Of a DNA stretch of 64,000 nucleotides, positions 44,141 through 52,923 are shown piece by piece; the first letter of the stretch is position 1, and each line of letters begins with the position of its first letter. The stretch lies in NCBI GenBank assembly GCA_050949645.1, contig JBMNGC010000001.1, positions 3,100,001 through 3,164,000 on the forward strand, read 5' to 3'. A program made the position numbers and the translations under genes. This DNA is from RUG369 sp050949645. Lineage in GTDB: Bacteria; Planctomycetota; Planctomycetia; Pirellulales; Thermoguttaceae. The notes below the pieces were generated by a model. It saw only the letters and a program-made list of their open reading frames with translations, was not told the origin of the DNA and did not search any database.

Positions 44141-45922
44141 ATGAAACCTTTGAAATCTGGAGTCGCGTTCCTCGCGGTTGCGGCGACGCTCGCCGCGGGG
44201 TTCGCGATGGCGTCCGACGCCGCTTGGACGATTCGCAACAAGTCTCGCGAGACGATCACGGTCGTCGCGCACCGCGGCGCCGGCGATCTTGCGCCGGAAA
44301 ACTGCATCTCGTCCCTGGAGCTCACATGGGGAATGGGCGGTATCCCCGAAGTCGACGTTCGCACGACGAAGGACGGACACATTATGATGTTCCACGACGG
44401 GAACTTCGAGCGCGTCTGTCCCCATGAATCGGAAGAGATCCGCAAATCGAGCGTCGAATCGATGACTTTTGAGGAGGTCCGCAAGCTCGATATCGGTTCC
44501 TTCCGCGGCGAAGAATTTAAGGGCGAGAAGGTCGTGTCGATCGAAGAGATCGTCGACGCGCTCAAGGTTGACGAGCGTCGCGAGATCGTGATCGACGTCA
44601 AGAATGTCGACTTCCAGGCGCTCGCCGACGCGGTGCAGGAAGTTCGTTACCAGATCACGCTCACGTCCGGGAACGAAGCCGAGCTCGAACGCTGGGCCGA
44701 GATCAACCCCGATTATTACGACGCGACCCTCTGGATGGGGCTCGGGAGATATACCGACCAGGACGTCGAGAAGCGTTTTGAGTCGCTCCGGGAGAAGAAT
44801 TTCTCGGGGATTAAACGCCTCCAGATCCACGTTGCGAAGGACGCCGACGGGAACTTCCAACCGTCCCTTGCATGTCTCCGCCAATGCGCCGATGAATGCC
44901 GCAAGCGCGGAATCGAATTCCAGACGATGCCATGGCGCACTAAGGACTGTCCTCAGGCGGAACAGGACCCCGAATTTGTGAAGGCGCTCATTTCCGTCGG
45001 CTCGATGGGCTTCGGGTCCGACCGTCCCGACATAACGTTCGCCGCGATTGACGAATTCTACGCCGAATCCCCCGACGACTGGAACATCGTCGACAATATC
45101 CCCCTCGACGAGGTCCTCGTTCAGGGGCACCGCGGGATGGGTAACGAAGCGCCCGAGGGGACCCTCGACACGTTCCGGCTCGCGTGGAGCCGCGGGATCG
45201 TCCCGGAGGCGGATATCCGCCAGACGAAGGACGGCGTGATCGTCTCCTTCCACGATAACGATTTTAAGCGGATTATCCCCGACGCGCCGGAAGAGGTTCG
45301 CAGCAAGGGCGTCGCGGACATAACCTACGAGGAATGCCTCAAACTCGACGTCGGCGCCTACAAGGGCGAGGAATTCAAGGGCCAGCGGATGGCGGATATC
45401 GACGCGATGGTCGCCGCGCTCAAGGAGGACCCGTCGAGGCTCGTCTTCTTCGATATCAAGAAGGTCGATTTCAAGCTCCTCGCCGACGCGACGCGCAGCG
45501 TGCATCCGCAGATTATCATGTGTTCCTCGAACTACAATGAAATCAAGGAATGGAAGAAGAACGCGCCGCGTTCGAAAGCGATGCTCTGGATGCCGACGAC
45601 CTGGAACGGCACGCCCGAGGACCTGGAAGATCGCTTCAACGTCATTCGCGATCAGGGCTTCGAGGGCCTCTACGCGCTTCAGGTTCACGTTTCGGTCGAC
45701 GCCTCGGGCGTCGCCAAACCTTCGTCGGAAGTTCTCCGTCGCTGCGGAACCGAGTTGCGCAAGAAGGGCGTGATCTTTGAGACGCTCTCCTGGAACAACG
45801 GCGACAAGTACGAGACGTACAAGACTCTCCTTGACGCCGGCTGCGCCTCTTTCGCGACCGATTACCCGACCGAGACGATGAACGCGCTCGAAAGGTATTA
45901 CCGGGAGAAGGGGGCGGAATGA
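44141..45922 (+). CDS. Exported protein with two glycerophosphodiester phosphodiesterase domains
   Basis: 593 residues with a signal peptide (GVAFLAVAATLAAGFAMASD). Two GDPD-type TIM barrels lie head to tail. Domain 1 starts at VVAHRGAGDLAPENCISS (about 42) with EVDVRTTKDGHIMMFHD. Domain 2 starts at VQGHRGMGNEAPEGTLDTF (about 328) with EADIRQTKDGVIVSFHD. Each keeps the catalytic His-Arg, a Glu, the Glu-x-Asp metal ligands and the FHD histidine, so both may be active. Other shared blocks (KLDVGAYKGEEFKG against KLDIGSFRGEEFKGEK) show they arose by internal duplication. Family members release glycerol 3-phosphate from glycerophosphodiesters. Its stop overlaps the start of the next gene (ATGA), implying translational coupling. 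Confidence 0.9.
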   Translation: MKPLKSGVAFLAVAATLAAGFAMASDAAWTIRNKSRETITVVAHRGAGDLAPENCISSLELTWGMGGIPEVDVRTTKDGHIMMFHDGNFERVCPHESEEIRKSSVESMTFEEVRKLDIGSFRGEEFKGEKVVSIEEIVDALKVDERREIVIDVKNVDFQALADAVQEVRYQITLTSGNEAELERWAEINPDYYDATLWMGLGRYTDQDVEKRFESLREKNFSGIKRLQIHVAKDADGNFQPSLACLRQCADECRKRGIEFQTMPWRTKDCPQAEQDPEFVKALISVGSMGFGSDRPDITFAAIDEFYAESPDDWNIVDNIPLDEVLVQGHRGMGNEAPEGTLDTFRLAWSRGIVPEADIRQTKDGVIVSFHDNDFKRIIPDAPEEVRSKGVADITYEECLKLDVGAYKGEEFKGQRMADIDAMVAALKEDPSRLVFFDIKKVDFKLLADATRSVHPQIIMCSSNYNEIKEWKKNAPRSKAMLWMPTTWNGTPEDLEDRFNVIRDQGFEGLYALQVHVSVDASGVAKPSSEVLRRCGTELRKKGVIFETLSWNNGDKYETYKTLLDAGCASFATDYPTETMNALERYYREKGAE

Positions 45923-47295
45923 GCGACACTTTCGGCGCGGCGACGGCGGAACGTTCGAATCTCTTTGCCGTCGTTATGGCGGGCGGGCCGGGCGCTCGGC
46001 TCTGGCCCGAGAGTCGCCGCGAGCGTCCCAAACCCTTTCTGCCGCTGACGCCAGAGGGCCGCGCGCTCTGCGCCGCGACGATCGACCGGCTCGACGAACT
46101 CGTTGCGCCGTCGCGACGTTATATCGTCGCGAGTCGCCGGTGCTCCGCGGCGCTCGACGCGTCGGTTCCGCGCGAGAAGTATGGTCGCGCGCTCCTGGAG
46201 CCGGTCGGTCGCGAGACGGCGCCCTGCGTTGCGTGGGGCGCGCTCGTCGCGGCGTCGATCGACCCCGACGCGACCCTCGTCGTGCTCCCCTCCGATCATT
46301 GGATATCGCCGGTCGACGCGTTTCGTGCGACGATTCGCCGCGCGGTCGCGCTCGTCGAAGAGGACCCGACGCGCCTGGCGACGCTCGGGATCCGGCCCCT
46401 CGAGGCGTCCTCCGCCTACGGCTACATCGAGCGCGGCGCGCCCCTTCCGAGCGACCCGGAGGCGTTTCAGGTCGCCGTCTTTCGGGAGAAACCCGACCCT
46501 GAGACGGCGCGGCGCTACGTCGCGTCGGGGCGGTTCTTCTGGAACGCCGGTATTTTTGTCTGGAAAGCGCGGCGGATTCTCGAGCTCATCCGCCGATTTG
46601 AGCCGGAGTCCGCCGAGCCTCTCGACGCCATGGCGCGACTAATCTCCGAGGGAATCTCCTCCGGCGCGCTCGACCGCGTCTTCGAAAGCGACGTCTTTGC
46701 AAGCGCGTTCGTGCGGCTCCCGAAAATTTCGATCGACCGCGCCGTGCTTCAACGCGCTGAAAGCGTCGTCGCGATCCCCGTCGACTCGTTCCGCTGGAGC
46801 GACGTCGGGTCCTTCTCTGAAATGAGACGTCTCGGGATCCCTTCCTCGGGCAACTTCGTCCTCTGGGAGGGAACCGGCGGCGCCGAGCCCGTCGAAGTCG
46901 ACCCCTCGACGTCTAAGAACTACGTCCGCGTGACGAGCGACGCGCCCCTGCAGCGGCGCCGCGTCGTCGCGCTCGGGAACGTTGAGAATCTCAAAATCGT
47001 CGATTCCGGAGACTCTATTGAAATTTCGCGGAGGATGGAGAAAGATTGGGCTGGCGATTCGAAATCGGGCGACGTCGACGTCGTCGCGCTCAATGGCGCC
47101 AACCTATACCTTACCGCCGCGACGTCCGATAACAAGCTGGAGCGCGGCTCGCGCAGGTATACTTTCCGCGACGTCGAAGGACTCCTCGTTGTCGACGCCG
47201 GCGACGCGCTCTTGATTACCCAATTTGGAGACGAGAACTCGATCAAGGCGCTTGTCGAAGAACTTGGCAACCGCGGGCTCGACGAGTTTCTATAA
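45919..47295 (+). CDS. manC: Mannose-1-phosphate guanylyltransferase
   Basis: 458 residues. Makes GDP-mannose from mannose 1-phosphate and GTP for cell-surface glycans. VVMAGGPGARLWPESRRERP (about 15-35) followed by KPFLPL is the nucleotide-binding signature (more usual GGSGTRLWPLSR). VVLPSDHWI, FREKPDPETARRYVASG, FFWNAGIFVWKA and ISIDRAVLQRAESV followed by DSFRWSDVGSF are further conserved blocks. The C-terminal about 110 residues form left-handed-helix-like strands and end in an unusual way, without the fused cupin isomerase of bifunctional ManC. AAGGGGGCGG before ATG lies inside the preceding gene. The 4-bp ATGA overlap couples it to the GDPD gene. Confidence 0.9.
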   Translation: MSDTFGAATAERSNLFAVVMAGGPGARLWPESRRERPKPFLPLTPEGRALCAATIDRLDELVAPSRRYIVASRRCSAALDASVPREKYGRALLEPVGRETAPCVAWGALVAASIDPDATLVVLPSDHWISPVDAFRATIRRAVALVEEDPTRLATLGIRPLEASSAYGYIERGAPLPSDPEAFQVAVFREKPDPETARRYVASGRFFWNAGIFVWKARRILELIRRFEPESAEPLDAMARLISEGISSGALDRVFESDVFASAFVRLPKISIDRAVLQRAESVVAIPVDSFRWSDVGSFSEMRRLGIPSSGNFVLWEGTGGAEPVEVDPSTSKNYVRVTSDAPLQRRRVVALGNVENLKIVDSGDSIEISRRMEKDWAGDSKSGDVDVVALNGANLYLTAATSDNKLERGSRRYTFRDVEGLLVVDAGDALLITQFGDENSIKALVEELGNRGLDEFL

Positions 47296-47331
47296 CCCTT
47301 TTCGAGGCGCATTGCGTACGATGAACGAAAA

Positions 47332-50300
47332 ATGGCCCGTCCACAGAGAACTGCCGACCTAACTCGCAAGAGAGCTCCCTCGCGCGCTCCGCGCCGCGCG
47401 CGAGGCAAGGGCTCTTCCCTTGAATTCCGGAATATCCGCGTTGAAGGGGGACTCTTTTCGAACGAGATGCTCGCGAGGATCGCTGCGAACGACCCGACCG
47501 TGCCGGGGCTCCGGCCGCAGGACTATTCCGATCTCCCCGGCGTGCGTCTCAACGAACTTGTCACGCGAGCATGGGGCTACGCAAAAATCTACTGGGATGA
47601 TTTTCAAGGTCGTCGCAAGGAGTTGCCCGACGACGATTTCGGCGTCGCGCTGACCCGGCAAAAATGGCTCCTGCCACTCTTCAGAATCCTGGGGTTTCAG
47701 CCCGAATATCTTCGCGGCGGGGAAGAAGTCGACGGGAACCAGTATCTCATCACGCACCGCGTTGTGGAGCCGGTCGCGCTCTATCTCGATAGTTTCCGTC
47801 AGGACCTTGAAAAGAAGGATCCGCGCAACCCTGAGAATCGCCGCATGACGCCCCATTCGCTCATGCAGGAATTTCTGAATCAGAGCGACCCTTACATGTG
47901 GGGCGTCGTTACGAACGGCCTGAAGTTCCGCTTTCTGCGCGATAACGCGTCCTTTACGCGCGCGGCGTTCGTTGAATTTGATCTCGAAACGATCATGGAG
48001 ACGGACGATTATGGAAACTTCTACCTCTTTTATCTCCTTGCGCACCGCTCGCGGTTCGCAAAACGAAGCTTGGCGGAGGAGATTCTCGAGGAGTCGGGCG
48101 CGCTCTCGGAGGAGGAAGCGGACCGCGATACCGAATGCTGGCTCGAAAAATGGCACAACCAGGTCCAAACGGACGGCGTGCGCGCGCTCGACGGACTCTA
48201 CGACGGCGTCGCGGCGGCGGTCAATTATCTCGGCGCGGGGTTCCTGGCGTGCCGGTCAAACGAGGCGCTCCGCGAAGCGCTCAGGACCGGTCGCGACGCG
48301 AAGGGGAAAAAATACGACGCGCAGGATTATTACCATGAGATCCTACACGTGGTCTACAGGATTATCTTCCTCCTGATGGCGGAAGATCGAGGACTCCTCT
48401 TCGATTCGACGAAAAAGAAAAGCGTCGATGAAACGGCGAATTTCGAACGGTATATGAAATATTATTCGATTTCGCGGATACGTCGCATCTCGCGCAATAT
48501 TCGAGGGTCGCGCCACGTCGATCTCTGGGATCAGCTCAGTCTCGTCTTTCGATGCTTTAACGACGGGAAACCGGAGCTGGCGATCCCCCAGTTCGACTCG
48601 GCGCTCTTCGGGCCAGATTTCATGCCGACGCTACAGGGCTGCAAGCTTGAAAATATCGACCTCCTCGCGGCGGTCCGAGAGCTTACGCACACGCGTAAGA
48701 ACAACGTCCGTCAGCTCGTCGATTACCGGAATCTCGGCGCGGAAGAAATTGGAAGCGTCTACGAGCTCCTCCTTGAGCAGCGGCCCGAGGTCGACACGCG
48801 TTCGCGGCGACGCTCCGGGAGCTTCTGGCTCCAGACGACCGCGGGTAACGAGCGGAAGACGACGGGAAGCTATTACACCCCGACGTCGCTGGTGAACTCG
48901 CTCATCGAAACGGCGCTTGAACCGACGCTCAAGGAGACCCTCGAGGGCGCCAACGACGTCGCGGAACGGGAGCGCCGGCTCCTCGGGATGAAGGTCTGCG
49001 ACCCCGCGTGCGGGAGCGGCCATTTCCTCGTCGGGGCGGCGCGAAGACTCGGGAAACGACTCGCGAATATCCGGACCGGCGACGACGAACTCGCGGAGCC
49101 GACCCCCGCCGATCTGCGCGAAGCGATCCGCGACGTCGTCGCGAACTGCATTTACGGGGTCGACCTGAACGAGATGGCGGTGGAGCTCTGCAAATTTGCG
49201 CTCTGGCTTGAAACGATGGAGCCTGAGAAGGCTCTCATGTTCCTCGATCACCGTATCCGTTGCGGCAACTCGCTCATCGGCGCGACGCAGGAACAGCTCG
49301 ACGGCGTCGAGCCGAAGGGGAAGTTACGTGAAAAAAAACCCCACGACGTGATCCCAGACGACGCGTTCAAGCCCCTTGAAGGGGACGATAAAGAAGTTTG
49401 CACGGAGCTCAAGAAGCGCAATCGCGAGTCGGCAAGGGGACACCAGTCTTTGTTGGACCCTGCGTTGTATGAAAAGCGCTCTTTGCCCTCCGCGCCCAAT
49501 TTCAACGCGCTCCCGAACGACACCGCCGACGACTACCAGCTCAGGAGCGGACTCTATAACGAATATCGCGCGTCCGCTGGGTTTCTCCGGGAAAAGGCGC
49601 TCCGCGACCTCTTCTGCGGCGCCTTCCTCCTTGAAAAAACAAAAGCGACCGTCGAATACTGCGTGACGAACGACGTCGTCGTGAGAGCAAAGATAGACCC
49701 GGAAACACTCGACCCAACCCTTCTGGAGCGCAACCGGCAGGTCGCTGAGGAATATGACGCCTTCCACTGGGATATTGAGTTCCCTGAAGTCTTCGGACCG
49801 GGCTCGAGGGGCGGCTTCGACGTTGTTCTGGGTAACCCCCCGTGGGAACAGGTAATGCTTCAGGACAAGGAGTGGTTCGCGCAGCGCGCTCCCGAGATCG
49901 CCAACGCGCGAAACCAAGCGGAACGCGGACGAATGATCAAAAGTCTTGCGTACGACCGCCCGGAGCTCTTTGAGGCCTACCGTCACGCATCGCGTCGCTC
50001 GCAGGCGCAGAGCGCCTTTCCACGCCTATCCAGTCGTTTTCCCCTCTGCGGAGTCGGCAGGATAAATACATACGCACTCTTCGCGGAACTCGATCGGAAG
50101 CTCGCTGCTCCAACCGGGCGTGCCGGGTTTATTGTTCCAAGTGGAATCGCGATGGACCATTCGACGCGGTTCTTCTTTCAGGATCTCATCCAGAAGAACG
50201 CCATCTTTACTCTTTACGATTTTGAAAACAGAAAGGGGCTCTTCCCTGCCGTCCACAGCCGCGTGAAATTCACGCTTCTTACGACTCGCGGCGAGAAAGT

Positions 50301-51792
50301 AGCAACACGTACTAAGCCCCGAATGGCGTTCTTTAACCTCTCTACGTCCGATATCGACGAGGAAGGACGCGCTTTCACGCTGACAGGCGACGACGTCGAG
50401 CTTCTCAATCCGAACACGCTGACCTGTCCCGTCTTTCGCGGCGTCAAAGACTTGGAACTCTCGAAAGCCGTCTATCGCCGCGTTCCTGTCCTCCTTCGCG
50501 AGAAGAACGAACGACATGAGGAAGCAAATCCGTGGGATGTTTCCTTCCAAAATATGTTCAATATGGCAAGCGACTCCCGGCTTTTCTATACTCACGTCGA
50601 ACTTGAAGAACTTGGCGGCTCCCTGATCGGCAACCGTTTCCAGACCCCTGACAAAACCGAATTCTGGCCGCTCTTCGAAGCAAAAATGACGCATCATTAT
50701 AATCACCGTTTCGGAGATTATAGCGATTTACCCGAGGGGTCGAAATCGACGCAGCTTCCCGACGTTCCCGTAGAAAGATACCTGAATCCGAATTACACCA
50801 CTATGCCGAGATACTGGGTTCGAGACGAGGAAGTTTTAAAGCGGATACCAGAATCAACCCAATTTTTAATGGGCTGGAGGGATATTGCAGGAAGCACAAA
50901 TGAGAGGACTGTGATCGCCACGATGACGCCGATTGTCGGATTCGGACACACTGAGTCACTGTTCTTTTTAAAGGATGGCGGCGCGGGCGATGGGCTCGGT
51001 CACACCATCTGTGCCGATTGGTCGAGTTACGTCCACGACTATATTGCCAGACAGAAAATAAGCGGGACGCATTTATCGAAGTTTATCGTCAAACAGATAC
51101 CAACACTTCCCCCATCAACCTATTCCGCTCCATGTCCCTTCGCCCCCGACCAGTCGTTCGCGGATTATATCAAACCTCGCGTTCTGGAACTCGCGTACAC
51201 GGCATGGGATATGAAAGGTTTCGCAGAAAGCGTCGGGTACGATGGACCGCCGTTCCGCTGGGACGACGAGCGACGCTTCATCCTTCGTTGCGAGCTCGAC
51301 GCGCTCTTCTTCGGGCTCTATTTCGGGTTCGGCGAGTGGCGGCCTGCGACGGAACATCCGGAATCCGACGAGGATTTCGCGGCGCTCACGAAAATCTTCC
51401 CCGCGCCTATCAATGCGCTCGATTACGTGATGGAAACGTTCCCGATTGTGCGGCGTAAAGAGCTTGAGGACGAAACGAAGATGCGCGTCGCTCAGGAACT
51501 TCTTGCTAAGCGCGGGCTCGAGCTCGGGGACTTATTCCCTTCGCACGCCGTGATACGCGCCATTTACGCCGATATGGCGCGGGAGAGCGGCTTTGAAGAG
51601 CTAGTCTCGCCCCCCTACGCGGAGCCACTGTCGTCCGGACGCGTGGGATTGAGCGACGGCGTAGAAGTCGAAGGCGACGGGTATGAATCGCACGACGTCG
51701 CCGGCGAGCGCGCCGCGCGCGACGATCTTTGCGCGGATTTCGGCAGCGAGGCCGTGGATCGCCGCGCCGATTCGCGCCGCGTCGAAGCATGA
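47332..51792 (+). CDS. Large adenine-specific DNA methyltransferase (Eco57I/PglX-like, possible restriction-modification protein)
   Basis: 1,486 residues, single polypeptide. N6-adenine methyltransferase core: motif I is VCDPACGSGHFLVGAARRL (about 555-573) and motif IV is FDVVLGNPPWEQV (about 829-841). CIYGVDLNEMAVELCKFALW, LEFDHRI-like LMFLDHRIRCGNSLIG and INTYALFAELDRKLA are typical of Eco57I-type enzymes. The long N terminus (ALTRQKWLLPLFRILGFQ, ITHRVVEPVALYLD) and C terminus fit type IIG or BREX/DISARM-type proteins. No clear nuclease motif was found. The downstream part (about 50,500-51,130) is AT-richer, as expected for a target-recognition region under exchange. The last 64 residues run into the convergent dehydratase gene. 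No helicase, nuclease or defence partners are adjacent. Confidence 0.87.
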   Translation: MARPQRTADLTRKRAPSRAPRRARGKGSSLEFRNIRVEGGLFSNEMLARIAANDPTVPGLRPQDYSDLPGVRLNELVTRAWGYAKIYWDDFQGRRKELPDDDFGVALTRQKWLLPLFRILGFQPEYLRGGEEVDGNQYLITHRVVEPVALYLDSFRQDLEKKDPRNPENRRMTPHSLMQEFLNQSDPYMWGVVTNGLKFRFLRDNASFTRAAFVEFDLETIMETDDYGNFYLFYLLAHRSRFAKRSLAEEILEESGALSEEEADRDTECWLEKWHNQVQTDGVRALDGLYDGVAAAVNYLGAGFLACRSNEALREALRTGRDAKGKKYDAQDYYHEILHVVYRIIFLLMAEDRGLLFDSTKKKSVDETANFERYMKYYSISRIRRISRNIRGSRHVDLWDQLSLVFRCFNDGKPELAIPQFDSALFGPDFMPTLQGCKLENIDLLAAVRELTHTRKNNVRQLVDYRNLGAEEIGSVYELLLEQRPEVDTRSRRRSGSFWLQTTAGNERKTTGSYYTPTSLVNSLIETALEPTLKETLEGANDVAERERRLLGMKVCDPACGSGHFLVGAARRLGKRLANIRTGDDELAEPTPADLREAIRDVVANCIYGVDLNEMAVELCKFALWLETMEPEKALMFLDHRIRCGNSLIGATQEQLDGVEPKGKLREKKPHDVIPDDAFKPLEGDDKEVCTELKKRNRESARGHQSLLDPALYEKRSLPSAPNFNALPNDTADDYQLRSGLYNEYRASAGFLREKALRDLFCGAFLLEKTKATVEYCVTNDVVVRAKIDPETLDPTLLERNRQVAEEYDAFHWDIEFPEVFGPGSRGGFDVVLGNPPWEQVMLQDKEWFAQRAPEIANARNQAERGRMIKSLAYDRPELFEAYRHASRRSQAQSAFPRLSSRFPLCGVGRINTYALFAELDRKLAAPTGRAGFIVPSGIAMDHSTRFFFQDLIQKNAIFTLYDFENRKGLFPAVHSRVKFTLLTTRGEKVATRTKPRMAFFNLSTSDIDEEGRAFTLTGDDVELLNPNTLTCPVFRGVKDLELSKAVYRRVPVLLREKNERHEEANPWDVSFQNMFNMASDSRLFYTHVELEELGGSLIGNRFQTPDKTEFWPLFEAKMTHHYNHRFGDYSDLPEGSKSTQLPDVPVERYLNPNYTTMPRYWVRDEEVLKRIPESTQFLMGWRDIAGSTNERTVIATMTPIVGFGHTESLFFLKDGGAGDGLGHTICADWSSYVHDYIARQKISGTHLSKFIVKQIPTLPPSTYSAPCPFAPDQSFADYIKPRVLELAYTAWDMKGFAESVGYDGPPFRWDDERRFILRCELDALFFGLYFGFGEWRPATEHPESDEDFAALTKIFPAPINALDYVMETFPIVRRKELEDETKMRVAQELLAKRGLELGDLFPSHAVIRAIYADMARESGFEELVSPPYAEPLSSGRVGLSDGVEVEGDGYESHDVAGERAARDDLCADFGSEAVDRRADSRRVEA

Positions 51793-52686
51793 CGCGCCCT
51801 GACAGAGGAGTCCGAGAATCAGCCCCGTGAGGACGTCGCCGCTGCCGCCCGTCGCGAGGTTCGCGTTGCCCGTCGCGTTCGTCTTCTGTTTGATCTTATG
51901 GCCCCCGATTTGAGGGAAGGAGAGATTCGTGACGACCGTCCCTGCCCCCTTGAGGAGGAGCGTTGCGGGTCGTCGATCTTCGCGGCGCGCGTTCGTCGTC
52001 TGGCCGTAGAATCTCGCGACATATTTCTTGAGCCATCGCGTCGACGCGTCCTGGCGCGCTCTTTCGTCGCCGGTCGGCTTTGCGCCGGAGAGACGCTCAA
52101 ATTCACCCGGATGCGGCGTAAAGATTCGCTCGCCCTTCGGAAACCGGTCCGCATATCGCGGATCGTCCGTAAAGACGCCGGCGGCGGCGAGCGCGTTGAG
52201 CGCGTCGGCGTCGAAGAGGGCGGGCCGATCGAGTTCGAAGAAGAGCTCCGTCACGAGCTTGTCGAGCGCCTCCGATCGTCCGAGCCCCGGCCCGACCGCG
52301 ACGGCGGTCGCCTGCCGAGAGGCTTCGAGCGCCGGTTCGAGCGCGGCGTCGGCCAGTCGTCCCTGCGCGTCGCAGGGTAGGGGAATCGTCGTGTATTCCG
52401 GCGCGTAGCTCGCGACCGTTTCGAGAATCGCGTCGGGGACCGCGAGGCGCGAAAGGCCCGACCCTGCGACGAGCGCCGCTATCCCCGCGAGACCGACCGC
52501 GCCCGTCATACCGCGAGCTCCGCCGATCGTGAGCGCGGTCCCGAAGTTTCCTTTATGAGCGTCGCTCGGTCGCGCCGGCAGTTCCGGCACGTCGCGCCAG
52601 AATGCGCGTCGCTCGCCGTACGAGTCCTCTTCCGCAAGTCTTCGCAACGTTGCGTTCGTTCCGTCGTCTGGCAAATATGTTTCCAT
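51601..52686 (-). CDS. nnrD: ADP-dependent NAD(P)H-hydrate dehydratase
   Basis: 361 residues from the ATG at 52686 (GGGAG upstream). Ribokinase-like enzyme that returns hydrated NAD(P)H to the native cofactor. SDAHKGNFGTALTIGGARGM (nucleotide site), VAVGPGLGRSEALDKL, RIFTPHPGEFERLSG and ATGNANLATGGSGDVLTGLI (anion hole and catalytic GGSGD aspartate) are all present, followed by AAIHGLAAEIRAKI. The epimerase domain (NnrE) that is often fused is absent. An insertion of about 25 residues lies around RFYGQTTNARREDRRPATLL. The C-terminal 64 codons overlap the convergent methyltransferase gene on the other strand; the domain here extends to about 51640, so this gene owns most of the overlap. Confidence 0.9.
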   Translation of the reverse strand: METYLPDDGTNATLRRLAEEDSYGERRAFWRDVPELPARPSDAHKGNFGTALTIGGARGMTGAVGLAGIAALVAGSGLSRLAVPDAILETVASYAPEYTTIPLPCDAQGRLADAALEPALEASRQATAVAVGPGLGRSEALDKLVTELFFELDRPALFDADALNALAAAGVFTDDPRYADRFPKGERIFTPHPGEFERLSGAKPTGDERARQDASTRWLKKYVARFYGQTTNARREDRRPATLLLKGAGTVVTNLSFPQIGGHKIKQKTNATGNANLATGGSGDVLTGLILGLLCQGASCFDAARIGAAIHGLAAEIRAKIVARGALAGDVVRFIPVAFDFYAVAQSHASGRQWLRVGGRD

Positions 52687-52923
52687 GCTGTTTCTCCCGC
52701 GTTGAACCGCATTTTGCGGCGTCAAGGCGCGTCGTGCGCTCCTCAGCGACGATTGTACGCGCTTTTGTGAAAAAATAAATAACGTCGCGGCTCTTTGTTC
52801 CTCCGTCTCTCAGGCGATCTTTTCGCGCTTGCGCTCCTCCTGTTTTTTTCTTAAAGTACCCCATGCGTCGCTATGCGCGAACGTCGCGCGATAGGAACGC
52901 GTAGCAGATTAAGGAGGGTCGTT

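Noticed and set aside
43985..45688. 567-codon minus-strand open frame
   Set aside because: Antisense to the double GDPD gene, which has both catalytic sites conserved.
47332..47700. N-terminal nuclease domain of the methyltransferase
   Set aside because: Acidic residues are present, but no convincing PD-(D/E)xK arrangement could be placed, so no nuclease was called.
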